A DNA stretch of 64,000 nucleotides from Brachynemurus nebulosus. Its lineage: Eukaryota; Arthropoda; Insecta; Neuroptera; Myrmeleontidae. The notes beneath the pieces were generated by a model. That model made no database searches. It was not told the DNA's origin and worked only from the letters and a program-made list of their open reading frames with translations. The stretch's first letter is position 1, and each line of letters starts with the position of its first letter. The stretch lies in contig JAPWDM010000016.1 of NCBI GenBank assembly GCA_035578155.1, forward strand, positions 12,506,608-12,570,607, written 5' to 3'. The position numbers were made by a program, and so were the translations under genes. Shown here piece after piece: positions 12,069 through 24,676 of this stretch.

Positions 12069-12604
12069 TGACGTCACACCGTCAAACTGCTGAGCAAGCA
12101 GTATCAACAAATAAAAGCCGCCGCCGATTCAAACGAAAACGGATTCAAATTTCATAATTCAACGCGTTGCAATAACTACGGATGTACGATTGAAATTTAA
12201 TATCATTATCATTTTTTTGTATTTTGAAAATTTAATCAAAATTAATAAACTTATAAAAAAAATAAAAAGTAACATATTTTTATTTTAATTAAATAATACC
12301 ATTGTAACTATTTTAACGTTTAGTGAATAAAATATCTAATTTCGAATAAGAAACAAATCTTATTATTTCTTAAACACTACACCGTCTATAAGTTAGCAGC
12401 GAAATCCTCCAACATCAACAGGATCAAGGAATTTGTTTCCCATCGCGCCAACCAGAAGCATCATCCTAGTTCGGCACGATTATCAACTGTCGGAGCCCAG
12501 TATAAAGGCTGCCCTGGTGACAGCAAACCCTGCCAATTCTAAACCATTAATGTTCGGTGGACTTACGTCAAATTAGCAACCGTCTAATCCAAGTAGTCAC
12601 GACA
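12069..12604 (+). repeat. 3' LTR
   Basis: Begins TGACGTCACACC and ends CACGACA, so it has the usual TG...CA ends. Differences from the 5' LTR are scattered single substitutions plus one base in an A run. Confidence 0.93.
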
Positions 12605-12994
12605 GTATCAAAGTGTTATGGTGGTAGAGAGAGCTAGCGACTCATTTATAATAAATAATTCAGGTTTGCTTGATTTGTTGAAGCTTGCTGATGTTGTTTT
12701 GGCTAACAAAGGATTTCCTACTCTATTCGCATAGATGTAGAAAGGAAAAATGCGGTATCTGTAATGCCACCATTTTTACATGGTGATCAATTTACTGCTG
12801 AAGAAGTCGATGAAACTTACAAAATCGCATATATCAGAATTCACATAGAAAGAGTTATTCAACGAGTAAAAGATTTTATGATTTTTCAGAAAATGCCTGT
12901 GTGTTTAATACCTTATGTTGATCAAATTGTGTATGTTGTCTGTATTTTAGTAAATTTAAAAGAGTCTATTATAAGAGAAAAAAATAGAAGTTAA
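12605..12994 (+). pseudogene. HARBI1/DDE_Tnp_4-like transposase remnant
   Basis: C-terminal part of a PIF/Harbinger-type (DDE_Tnp_4) transposase. Recognisable blocks are VSKCYGGR at the start, SDSFI and LLDLLKLADVVLANKGF, then PPFLHGDQFTAEEV, RIHIERVIQRVK and a QI..V hydrophobic end. The frame changes twice, near 12633 and 12720. The family's second catalytic Asp in A-D-R-G-F is replaced (ANKGF), so the product would be dead even without the shifts. It begins exactly at the 3' LTR edge; the upstream half is nowhere in the window. Confidence 0.8.
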
Positions 12995-13617
12995 GAATTG
13001 TACAACATTTAATTGAATAAATAATTTTTTACACAATTTTCTGTCTTTCATTTAGTTTTATTTTATTAAAAAAATGTAACATTTCAATTTTATAATAACA
13101 GAAATAATATTATGTTTTTATAATTCATTAAGTATAAATATAATAGGTATCAAAGAACATAAAATTTTAAATATAAACGGAAGCTAAATTCAAACTTCGA
13201 TACTATTCATCAAAGAGTTGTTTTAATTTTAGCAAATAATACTGAAAATAAACTGTCTCTAAACGCGTAATAAACTTAGCGACACAGTTTTCATCTCTAA
13301 TTATTGTCAATAGTTTACTTTCGGTTAGCGAATATATATGAAGATCACAAATTGCAATATTAGCCCCTTTAGCGGCTCATGTAAAACTAACCAAATAAAA
13401 TGATCTTTGAAAATACTTAATTTAATTGCACAATTATATGGCCAACCCATTCGATATTTTTTGCTTTAATAATGCTTTTACGACAGCAGATGACAGCATC
13501 TTACAGTTACCAACACGAGGCGAGTTCAAATCGGCAGAGTCATTCAAATTGTATAATTCATATGACGAGCTGTGCTCGGGATAGTCGCTAAAGAGGTTAG
13601 TTATATACATTAATAAA
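12995..13617. other. AT-rich DNA, possible transposon end
   Basis: No gene seen. CCCCTTTAGCGGCT near 13364 and, on the other strand, CCTCTTTAGCGACT near 13588 could be a short inverted-repeat pair of a decayed element. Confidence 0.3.
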
Positions 13618-13631
13618 ATTGAAATTGTGTA

Positions 13632-14336
13632 AATTATTAGAATCCAACTGCAGGTAAAATGAATAATGAAAAAATTTTTTAGCGATAGCCTGTATATAAA
13701 TTATTAAGAAAGAACTAAAAGAAAAGAAAATTGTTCTACATGTTTCAGTCATTTAAATGACCATCTTCAGGAAAAATCAATAATTCAGTTGTGAAACAAC
13801 TGAGAAAAAATAATATCAAAAGGACATAACCTCCAAATGTCAAATGGATGTCAAAAATGACAGACGAAATTAAAAGAAGTTAAAAATCAAAGAATCAAAA
13901 AATTAACGGACCCCATACGAAATAGGGAAAGTCAAAATCATGATAAAATATAAGAAGACGAGATGCGACCAAATACTTACCGTATCAGGAAACATCAAGA
14001 ATGTAAATTCCAACGAAGTCGTAGAAAAAACCGGTATAGTCACAAAGAAATTATGTAACATCACAAAAAATTACGAAAATCATTAAAATTAGAAAATAAT
14101 ATAAAAGTAAAACCCAGTAATTATTACACTTAAAACACTCAATATTAAGTTGAACATATTTTAGTAGAAAAATTAAATTGTTGAGGTTAGATAAGAAATT
14201 GAAAAATGATTATTAATTAATTATTAAAACAATAGTTAAGTAGGAAAACTATTGTTATCCTACTTAACAATTTTCTTTTCTTTTAGTTCTTTCTTAATAA
14301 TTTATATGCAGGCTGTCGCTAAAAAATTTTTTCATT
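13632..14336. mobile_element. Element with 72-bp inverted repeats and a 14-bp flanking repeat
   Basis: Two nearly perfect inverted arms of about 72 bp (13662-13734 and 14267-14339, two mismatches) start with AATAATGAAAAAATTTTTTA. ATTGAAATTGTGTA stands at 13618-13631 and 14337-14350, which looks like a 14-bp TSD, a length typical of retroposition and not of most DNA transposons. The arms and the TACATGTTTCAGTC...CATCTTCAGG phrase inside resemble Penelope-like element ends. No coding region. Confidence 0.6.
13742..13770 (-). other. Hammerhead-ribozyme-like motif
   Basis: On the minus strand CTGAAGA (13764-13770) is followed by a palindromic stem (GTCAT, loop TTAA, ATGAC) and then GAAAC (13742-13746), with a short CATG palindrome and TA after it. 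This is the order CUGANGA - stem II - GAAA of a hammerhead core with a very short stem III, as known for Penelope-like elements. One extra base between CUGAAGA and stem II and a U-U at the stem base depart from the consensus, so activity is doubtful. Confidence 0.35.
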
Positions 14337-14350
14337 ATTGAAATTGTGTA

Positions 14351-15682
<1,332 letters not shown>

Positions 15683-15810
15683 AATTTTAGTGAATATCAT
15701 TTTCGTATTCTAGAGACCTCAAAACATATTTCTGTTATGGTCTCCGCCGGAGGTTGCGTCATCACACCTGCTGTAATAGCTGAATTTCCAGTTTTGGAAA
15801 TTCGTTAAAA
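15683..15810. repeat. Dispersed repeat A, copy 2
   Basis: AAATTTTAGTGAATATCATT, then GAGACCTCAAAACATATTTC and GCGTCATCACACCTGCTGTA, as in copy 1 at 538-665, with scattered substitutions. Confidence 0.7.
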
Positions 15811-16058
15811 TACTTTCTCTATTTTTTTTTTTTGAAAAAATTTTTACAGACCATGTAAATTTAACTAATATACATTTCGTTAAGAATAAATTGGTATTAA
15901 TCATAGCAATTTAAAAAAATAACTCATTTTCCCATTTCCCGTGGCATGCTCCAAAGGCAGTTGTTGAACGGAAAATTATTGCTTCTTGTTGAACATTCAT
16001 TAATACTTGCAGACCAGAGAACTTTGATAGAAATAGGTATAAAAGATATCGAATACTA

Positions 16059-17527
16059 TTGAGCGTGTAAACAAATTTAACTACTTGGGCATAACTTTTT
16101 CGTCCTCGGGCCTTTTTTCGGAAACGAAAAAAGAAATGTTAAATAAATCAAAAAAAGCAATCGGCTGTACTCTGCAAACTTTAGCTAAAACAAAAGCCGA
16201 CTCATGGGAATGCAGGAAAATGCTTTGTGACACGATAATAAAAGCAACCTTGCCATATTGCGCGGAAGTTTGGTCGGTCATTAAGATATTATTCCGAATT
16301 AGAAACATCGCATCTTACTTATTATAAAAGTATTTTACGCCTGCCAAGATGCACCGCTAATTATTATTTGATACGAAAAGAACTTGGAATTCCACCTGTA
16401 GAAATTGAAATCTTTAAAAGAGCTACCTCATGGTGCATAAATATACTAAAAATGCCAAACAACAGATTGCCTAAGATTTGTTACGCCCGTCTAGCAGAAC
16501 TTTCGGCTACGCCAAATAGCCCATTACAGTATAATTGGTTTTCGCAATTAAAATATTTATATGAAAAGGCTAACTTAAACAATATATGGGACTCACAAGA
16601 TGCAAATACCATCAAGAGTAATATGAACAGCTCCCTAGATATTTATAGGCAGATGCTTTACCGCCAAGATATTAGGAAAATACAAGAATCATCTTATAAT
16701 TTAATTTATAAAAATGTATTTGTTGATTATGGAAAGTACAAAATTGAAGAATATTTAAATCTTAGTACGCGTTTAGAAACATTAAGAGTTGCATCATAAA
16801 TTAGACTATCTGGCAGTAAATGCTTAATTATATCATTCAATAACATAAAATATAGAATAAATACTACGAATTTATGTCAGATTTGCAAACTAAACGAAAA
16901 TGAGGACTTACCCCATATATTGCTTAAATGTAGACCTTACGAACAATTTAGATTAAAATATTTGCGTTACCAAACTATTGAGTCTATATTAAGTGTATCC
17001 TCACTTCAAGAATTAAAAAACTTATATTATTTTATTACTAATGCATTAAAGCTCAGAGCATTTATGCTAAATGAGTAACTAATTAAATATTGCCAAATAG
17101 TTTTTATTTTTCCTTTACTAGCTGCTTTTGCCATTGAGTATATATGTAACTATTGCTTATAATGACTACCAAAAATACTCAATTTTAAAAGAAGCTTGTA
17201 TAAGGTGCGTTTACATAGCACTTTTCTCCTATTACATACAGTAATAATTTACTTATTTATGTATCCTCTCAAAGTAAACAAAAGAGATGCAAAGATTATT
17301 TATTATAATGACAAACTAAAAAGACATTCCTTTTTTTTTTCTTTTCTCGCTGTTCTTTGAGAGTGTATTGATATTTATACTTACTTTATATTTAGCCATG
17401 CAGAATATGATCCTTTTTGTTTAAACTCATAAAATCTTTATTTTTGTATTTTCTTTTTGCATTATATTATAATTAAGCCAACCATTGTATGAATTAAGTT
17501 TCAAACAATAAAGAACTACATACATAC
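16059..17527 (+). pseudogene. 5'-truncated non-LTR retrotransposon (LINE)
   Basis: 3' end of a LINE, flanked by a perfect 13-bp TSD, ATATCGAATACTA, at 16046-16058 and 17528-17540. The retained protein starts in the end of the RT domain (NYLGITFSSSG; MLCDTIIKATLPYCAEVWS) and runs through the thumb and C-terminal region to the stop at 17076-17078. Near the end is the zinc motif C-x2-C-x8-H-x4-C (16875-16931), usual in LINE ORF2 proteins. A one-base frameshift lies near 16285-16295 and a TAA at 16797-16799. The 3' end has AATAAA (17507-17512) and a short TACATACA tail. The clade is not certain; jockey-like is my guess. Confidence 0.88.
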
Positions 17528-17540
17528 ATATCGAATACTA

Positions 17541-18318
17541 GTAACCAAATATACAAATGGCTAAATTACCAATTAAGTAAGTACTGAAAAATACAGGATC
17601 ATTATCGGAAAATAAAAATTTACATTTTCATGATGAAAATAAACATAAAAATAAAATAATATAGAAGGTATTTGCAATCAATAATAATGCAATATAATCT
17701 ACCCTATTTTTTTCTTCCTTATATGGCTTCGATACCACACATATTTCGAAAAAACGCAAAAACACGAATCTCCTATGAAAATTTACCCCCCATTTTCATT
17801 CCTCCAGCCCCTCTTATGAATCCGGCACTGATTTAACCTATACTGGTGAATAGGTCTTTCAAATAGTAACATTTCGCCAATTTAAAGTTCTCCCCTATCT
17901 TTTATAGGTTTCGAGATATTTTAAGAAATACGATTTGAACCTCCAACTTTAGGGGCTGGTTTCACCACTTAAACGTGGAAGATGGCCGATAAAAAAATAT
18001 ACGGGTCCTTTATTTTTGCCTATTCTGCACACCAGGGAAGTTTCATCATAATCCCGAATTTCACTCTGGGTACATCTCCTTGTAAGTGTGCCCTTGTATT
18101 TAAATCCTTAAATTAGCCCTTACTTGGCCCAATTTTGCGAAATATTTTTAGGCATATATTTATTAATTCAAAGGCGTCTATTTCAAAAATCTATGTCCAT
18201 TTTGGTCCAAGGTCACGTTTTGCGTGTTTTTATAAATCATTTAGAAATTTTTGCAAATATCTTCTTCTAAACACCGTGTTTTGGAGAGCTGCATGTACTG
18301 TCTTATGGAGCTCTTAGA

Positions 18319-18322
<4 letters not shown>
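17541..18322. other. Repeat-derived non-coding DNA
   Basis: Resembles in style the degenerate repeat body at 9195-9990 (polypyrimidine runs, long diverged phrases ahead of a TA tract). No gene seen. Confidence 0.4.

Positions 18323-18402
<80 letters not shown>
18323..18402. repeat. (TA)n microsatellite
   Basis: About 40 TA units between two stretches of repeat-derived DNA. Confidence 0.95.
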
Positions 18403-18405
<3 letters not shown>

Positions 18406-19121
18406 CTTATGCACTAGGAGGGAGGGGAAATGGAAAATCGAGAAAAGTCAAAAATTGAACATTTTAGTACAACTTGAAAACGCAATGCTATCTTAAACTG
18501 ATTGATATTGCAGCTATGGAATACATGTGCAAGGGCGAACGCTATCATGTATGACTGGTGGTGAACTAATTTTGTACCTTTAAACCCGATACCAAACATT
18601 GTTTTCTAAGGATTCTGGATAAAAATTCAGAATTTCCGAATATCCTATATTTAAAAGTAAGGTGAAGAGGAAATTGGCTACCTCAGCAGTCAGCTGAATA
18701 GGCCACAAATTAAACAGTTGGATCGATCTTACCAACATTTTTTTGAAAATTATTAGATATGCTATTGAAGTAGGAATATGGCTATTTTAAAAAAGTCGTT
18801 GAATAAGGGGAGAAAAACGCTATAAAGAACTGATTCTGTGCAAAATTTCAGAATATCAAATTTAAATAAACATGTGGTCAAAATGGTTCGTCAGTGCCAC
18901 CAAATAGGATCTAAATTAAAAAGTTTGCGAATTCTTGATAAAATTTTTTTTAAATACTATTGATTTTCTGAAAAAAATGAAGGTGAGGTTTGGTATCCCA
19001 AGAAGAAATTTAAATAGAAATATTTGTGAGTAGTTCTAAAACTATCAGTACGAATATCTACTTACAGTTTTTTCCGGTGCGGAAATTAGCTATGCCATGG
19101 AACTATGAAGACTTTTATTAT
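18403..19121. mobile_element. Helentron-like fragment, family F1
   Basis: Shares diverged phrases with 29200-30400, for example the GTGCAAAATTTCAGAATATC type followed by AAATTTAAAT and TGTGGTC. It is probably a partial copy of the same non-autonomous element. Confidence 0.45.
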
Positions 19122-19129
19122 ATGTGTAT

Positions 19130-19520
19130 TAGGGATGTTATGGTTATGAAATTTTGGATACGGATTCGAATACGGATATTTAAAAACTTTTTTTTCGGTT
19201 TCGCTTACGGATGTATAATAATATCGGACAATGTTTCGGATACGGTTACGGTAACTGATAATTGCTTTTAGTGAACATTTTTTTTTAGGAAAACGGGGAA
19301 AATTTTACCGAACGCCAAACACAAATCAACAAGAATCTATCAAAAGAAGCACATGTAGCAAAATTTTCTTCGATTTAATTCAATTTTCCAATGGCAGTTA
19401 TCTGTTATTATCCGAAACAAATCCGAAACATTTATTTTTGGATACGGTTTCGGTTACGGATAATTAATTATTTAGGATATCCGGTAGTTTCAGTTACGGT
19501 TACAGATATCCATAACATCC

Positions 19521-19523
<3 letters not shown>
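19130..19523. mobile_element. hAT MITE, copy A
   Basis: TIRs TAGGGATGTTATGG at both ends, the hAT pattern. The flanking 8-mers ATGTGTAT and ATATATAT differ at two positions. The interior is dominated by diverged TTTCGGATACGGTTACGGAT-like words. It is an inverted relative of copy B. Confidence 0.75.

Positions 19524-19587
<64 letters not shown>
19524..19587. repeat. (TA)n between two hAT MITEs
   Basis: The TA tract starts within the TSD of copy A and ends within the TSD of copy B. Confidence 0.9.
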
Positions 19588-19992
19588 TAGGAATGTTATG
19601 GATATCCGTAACCGTAACCGAAACTACCGGATATCCGAAATAATTATATATCCGAAACCGTATCCGAAAATAAAAGTTTCGGATTTGTTTCGGATAATAA
19701 TAGGCAACTACCGTTGGAAAACTGAGTTCAAATCGAAGCAAATTTTTGCTGCATATATTTCTCTTGATAGATTTCCGTTTATTCGTTTTTGACGCTCACT
19801 TTTTGGGTTAAAACTTTCCTCTTTTTTCTTAAAAAATATGTTCACTGAAAGCAATTATCCTTAACCGTAACCGTATCCGAAACATTATCCGATATTTTTA
19901 CATATCCGTAACCGAAACCGAAACCGAAAAAAATATTTTTAAATATCCGTATCCGTAACCGTATCCGAAATTTCATATCCGTAACATCCCTA
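19588..19992. mobile_element. hAT MITE, copy B
   Basis: Left end TAGGAATGTTATGG, right end on the other strand TAGGGATGTTACGG. Perfect 8-bp TSD ATATATAC at 19580-19587 and 19993-20000. Over its whole length it matches the reverse complement of copy A, so the pair makes a 0.86-kb inverted repeat around (TA)n. Non-autonomous, no transposase. Confidence 0.88.
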
Positions 19993-20000
19993 ATATATAC

Positions 20001-20930
20001 CAAGTAATTTTACAATAACAAAAATATACATATGAGATACTTACAGTGTTACCTAAGTGATGACGTAGTTACGGATCCTAAGTGATGACATAGTGTTACC
20101 TAAGTGATGACAAGTTTCGATACCCTATTTCAAATACAATTAATCATGAGTCATCGTTAAAAAATTAAATAATTCTTATATTTGAAACAAATCCATCTTC
20201 TATTCTTTTCTAAAAACAAACTGCAAATTTAAAATTTGCGTAAATACAATAATGAAAGAGATAAAGCCAAGAAAACGGAAATTATTTAAATTCATAAGTG
20301 ATGAAACATGGTCAAATTTAAGTGAAATGGACCATACCTGGAGGAGATCCCTTATATCTGATTATACCCTTTTTTCGATTTTCTCTGATTATCTCGAAAA
20401 CTATAGAAGATAGGGAAAAACACTTTATTAGAAACAGCGCCTTATTTTTAAAGAGCTTTCGATTAACATGCTTAATTCCAGCGTCGGACCAACTGAGTCC
20501 CAACCGGCTGTTCGATAGGTTGGGGGGTGACAAATAATTTTTTTTACTATGTTGCATCCCTTGAATTTAAATAACACTTGGTATGGTAATAAAGTAGACT
20601 AAAGCCCAGGTACTGTATCTTTTTTGAGATGGTAACTTAATGGGAACCCTTTGAAAATAACATTTAACCGGATTTTATCCTTGTTATTCTCCTTAATAAC
20701 GAGGGCTGGAATGTTAATAAATATGTCTAATATTCTAGAAAGTGTCTGCCTTCATGTGAATTTGGAATTATTTTTTTATGTTAATTAGTTACCGAGAAAA
20801 AAAATTTTGAATAAAGCAGTCATTTTTTATTATTTTTTTAGTTATCTCCGTAACTACTCGGTTTTAGCCGGGAAGGTGGTAGATATCAATTACTTACAGC
20901 TTTACCATACAGTTAGTACAGTTATTAATA
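20001..20930. other. Non-coding DNA with a short tandem repeat
   Basis: Near 20049-20112 the phrase CCTAAGTGATGAC occurs three times, separated by short GTTAC and GTAG pieces. The part around 20320-20540 looks like degenerate mobile DNA. No gene seen. Confidence 0.45.
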
Positions 20931-21335
20931 TAAGTTGGTATTGGGGGCAGTTTCACCATGAAAGTGCGACTAGACCCTTTGGTGTGGTGATGACTTACTA
21001 CCTGGGTCAACATCTAGCATACTTTTTATTGCGAGAAAATGTCTTATTCCCATAGGAAGATACAAAAATCATTTTGAGCGTGTGTAGGCATTACGCAAAA
21101 ACTATTGAAGGGATTTTGATGAAATTTGGTGTAGTAGTAACTTGTTACCTGTGTCAACATTTAGGATACTTTTTATTATGGGAAAATGCTTCCTTCTCTC
21201 GGGAAAATATAAAAATCATTTGAGTTTGCGCATGCATTACGGAAAACTATTGTTCTATGCAAATTCTTTATAATTATTATACTTATATACTTCTCATTTA
21301 TTTTATCTGCTAACGACGTCGCGGGTACAACTAGT
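20931..21335. mobile_element. Helentron-like fragment, family F3
   Basis: Phrases such as TTTTGATGAAATTTGGTGTA and GTGTGTAGGCATTACGCAAA are shared with 48400-48840. It ends near GACGTCGCGGGTACAACTAG, the same terminus as the longer copy ending at 50163. It lies 250 bp before the receptor exon, within what is probably an intron. Confidence 0.5.
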
Positions 21336-21578
21336 ATAAAATAAACAGTACATCTGTTTTCAAATTGGAACATTAACATATCAAAACTGGGATGAAGTGC
21401 CATTTTATTGGCAACGTCAAGTTTTTTTTTTTTTTCGAAACTATTGCCATAACATGAAATTTAAAAAAAAATAGACCTCGAATTAAGAGAAATTAAATAT
21501 TTAAACATACTCTCTTTAAGTCTTATAATTAAAATTTTCTCTAATAAATTCATTAACAATTATGTAATATTATTTCAG

Positions 21579-23327
21579 GTTGTAACCAATGATGAAGATA
21601 AACCAGTTTATAATCGCAAAATGGGGATAACTGAAAACATTCCTCAGCATCGAGATTTTTCATCGAAACGAAAAAACAGTCATTATGTGGTAATTGTTGA
21701 CACGTGGAATCGCTTCAAATTGAAAATGGAAGACATTTTTCGTTCACTCTCATTTAATCCAAGTGCCCATTTTATAGTCTTTATTCAACAAATAACCGAT
21801 GGACAAAATGGACAAAAAGTTTTGGAATATTTATGGAAGAATCAATGTATCAACGCCATCATTTTAATCCCAATGTTCCCTCACTCAAGTTCATTAAATA
21901 TATATGCACTAAATGTTTATAATCCGGCGAAAATTTGTGGTACAAACAATACAAGTGAAACTTTGGGTACATGTGTCAATGAAACTCTATTTCCAAATTC
22001 TACATTCTTCTTTTCGGATCGTGTGCCGAAAGACTCGCATGGGTGTACAATTCAAGCAATAGCAATGACGTGGCCACCGTTTGTGATTGATATCAATGCG
22101 GAAACGGATGCAGGTTTGGAAATTAATGTAGTGAAAACAATTGCCGAGAGTTTCAATTTAACTGTTAATTTCACACAGAGTGATATATCGTGGGGTGATC
22201 GACTGTTGAATGGAACATGGGTGGGTTTATTTTCGAAAATTCAAAAAAAGGAAGCGTCAATAGGTGTGGGAAATATATTTTCAGATCAAAAAATTTACGA
22301 AGACTTTTATATTTCGACGCCATATTTCCAAGCTTGTGTCGGTTGGTTTGTACCAATTGCCAAGCAAATGCCACGATGGCGTAGTATATTGCTAATTTTT
22401 CAATTTTCACTCTGGATGTCATTGATTGTGACAATGTTGGCCATGGCAATTTCTTGGTATTGTTTAGCGTGGCACGGAGAAAAGGATATCCAGTTGCGAA
22501 GTATTGGATTATGTATTTTGAATGGTATGTGTGTGGTTTTTGGAATCGACAGCCCAACAAGACCTGTTGCATTATTGATACGTGCCTTTTTTTTAATGGG
22601 TAGCATTTTTGGGTTACACATAAGTACACTGTACCAAGCGAGTTTAATACGAATTTTATCGACACCACCGAAAGAACATCAGATAATGAATGTCGAGGAA
22701 CTCGTGGATTCCTCGCTAGAGTTTGGTGGAATTCCATCATTTCGAGTGTTTTACAATGATTCGAATGATCCCACTTCTGAATATATTTATAACAATTACA
22801 AAAGTGACGAAGAAAATGCAACACTCTACCATTATTTATATAAAGTAACCAGTACTAGAAAGTTTGCAACATTAGCCAATAAGTTCTACTTCGATTTCTA
22901 TGTATCGCGGGGAGATAAGTCGGTCTGTGATGAAACTGCTTGCCCGGCGATTTATGGTTTCAAACAGGACGTGCTGTGTTACGCAACAAGTATGGTAGCT
23001 GAAAAAGGTTTTCCATACATTTTTCGTATTAATAGTGTGTTAACAACGTTCCTAGAGAGTGGTATATTGAACAAATGGAACGATGATACAATTACGATTA
23101 TGAAACGTACGGAAGCACGGCGAACTAAAGATCATAGTTTATTTGTACTTTCATTTCAACATTTAGAAGGAGCTTTTGGCTTACTATTTTTAGGAATTAG
23201 TCTTGCTATAATAGTGTTGCTGATTGAAAATTTTACATTTTCTCAATACCCAACCAATCAAATAAATTCCAGTAATTGGTCTAATAAATTATGGAAACGC
23301 TTTTGTAAAATGAAACGCGATTTCTAA
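21579..23327 (+). CDS. Divergent ionotropic receptor (IR), large 3' exon
   Basis: Ligand-gated cation channel subunit of the insect IR family (relatives of ionotropic glutamate receptors), a plasma-membrane protein of chemosensory neurons. An acceptor site (TTATTTCAG, AG at 21577-21578) opens the exon. Its frame runs 14 codons before the ATG at 21621, so that ATG is probably internal and the start lies in an upstream exon I cannot find. Counting from 21621: end of the N-terminal region 1-135, ligand-binding lobe S1 about 141-250, membrane segment 1 about 254-280, pore loop and membrane segment 2 about 290-345, lobe S2 about 355-505, membrane segment 3 about 513-537, short basic tail to 568. 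Several N-x-S/T sites lie in S1. The pore lacks the SYTANLAAF motif of glutamate receptors, as expected of a divergent IR. Subfamily not assigned; ligand unknown. Confidence 0.9.
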   Translation, partial: VVTNDEDKPVYNRKMGITENIPQHRDFSSKRKNSHYVVIVDTWNRFKLKMEDIFRSLSFNPSAHFIVFIQQITDGQNGQKVLEYLWKNQCINAIILIPMFPHSSSLNIYALNVYNPAKICGTNNTSETLGTCVNETLFPNSTFFFSDRVPKDSHGCTIQAIAMTWPPFVIDINAETDAGLEINVVKTIAESFNLTVNFTQSDISWGDRLLNGTWVGLFSKIQKKEASIGVGNIFSDQKIYEDFYISTPYFQACVGWFVPIAKQMPRWRSILLIFQFSLWMSLIVTMLAMAISWYCLAWHGEKDIQLRSIGLCILNGMCVVFGIDSPTRPVALLIRAFFLMGSIFGLHISTLYQASLIRILSTPPKEHQIMNVEELVDSSLEFGGIPSFRVFYNDSNDPTSEYIYNNYKSDEENATLYHYLYKVTSTRKFATLANKFYFDFYVSRGDKSVCDETACPAIYGFKQDVLCYATSMVAEKGFPYIFRINSVLTTFLESGILNKWNDDTITIMKRTEARRTKDHSLFVLSFQHLEGAFGLLFLGISLAIIVLLIENFTFSQYPTNQINSSNWSNKLWKRFCKMKRDF

Positions 23328-23454
23328 TGTTTTACATTAAGAAAGTATGACGGAGATCAGCTCCTTGGATAAACACTTTTATGTTTGTAAATGATGACTT
23401 ATTTTGATAAATCATTGCATATCTTAATCCTAGCTCAAGCTATAATCAAGTTGC

Positions 23455-23460
23455 AATAAA
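23455..23460 (+). terminator. Poly(A) signal of the IR gene
   Basis: AATAAA 128 bp after the stop codon of the receptor exon. Other AATAAA words occur nearby, as expected in AT-rich DNA. Confidence 0.4.
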
Positions 23461-24676
23461 AATTTTAAATGACATTAATATAATTCACTTATAATATTTT
23501 ATATCATCAAAAGTTGTTACTGAAACTTCGGTGATTACTGCTAAAAATAAAATATATATGAAATAAGTTGGGAGCTAATTTTTTTTTATCTGAAAGACGA
23601 TTTGACGGTATTAAGGTAAGAGCACCAGTAGCCGTCATTGATCCAATAGCCGTCAAGTTTCAGTAAATAATATAAATATTGAGATATTGAGCAAGCATAT
23701 ATTTTTTGTGTTTCCTGTTACACGTTCTGGAAAGTATGCCCAACCGTTATTCCATTTATGATAGCATTCAGTTAGCATTAGATATAATGACGACTCATTT
23801 GAAAGTTAGTGTTTGTAAAATTTGAATATATTCACTAAAACTCTTAAGTTTTAGCTAAGGAAAGCACTAATTTAATTTTACTGTAATTTTGGTTTAACCA
23901 ATAATTGGTTATATTTTTTTGTTTTTTGAGGTTTATTATGAATTAAATTTTGTTAAAAAATAGTTTTTAGACCAGAAAACCTAACAAAAATTTATTATTT
24001 TTGATGGGGGCTACTGGTTCATAAAATACAGGCATTTTCCATTAACCGTCATAGTGACGATTATTGGAGTAACAAATTGTATTTTAAAAAAGGATACATA
24101 TTCTCTTATGTTTTTTACCCTAAAATTTTAAAATCTGTATTACATTCACAACAATATGATAAAGCTACTAACCAGCACCCGTCATTATTTTCTGTAACAA
24201 TTACATTTTAGTAGTCCTTGTAAATTAATGTCGGATACTGGTACCCTATAGTAACGGTTTTTGGTACCGTCTTTTTTGTAGGTAAATTTCAATATAAAAT
24301 AGAGTAATGAAGATTAGCCCTTTTAAACAAACCATATTGAAAAAGTTTTTTGTCTCAATATGCCGGACTTTTTACTGCCAGTGATAAGTACAAATTTGTA
24401 CAATAAAAATAAGGTTACAAAAAAAGAAAAAGAAAAAAAAATCAAAGATCCCAACATCAAAAAAGTAAACCCTAGGAATTTACAAAATATAAATTATACT
24501 AAACTATGTTGATAAAATTGAACATTATTTAGAATTATACCGTATTTCGGAAAATCTCTCATAGATGGCGGCACCTGTACCAGTGAATATATACATATCA
24601 CAGTATTTTGCGCCACCACATTGCAGGACGAGTTAACTCGTCTTAATCATTTAAAGCGTTAAATAAATAGCCTTAG

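Noticed and set aside
22171..22824. 217-codon open frame on the minus strand
   Set aside because: Antisense to the receptor exon, without known motifs; a shadow of real coding sequence.
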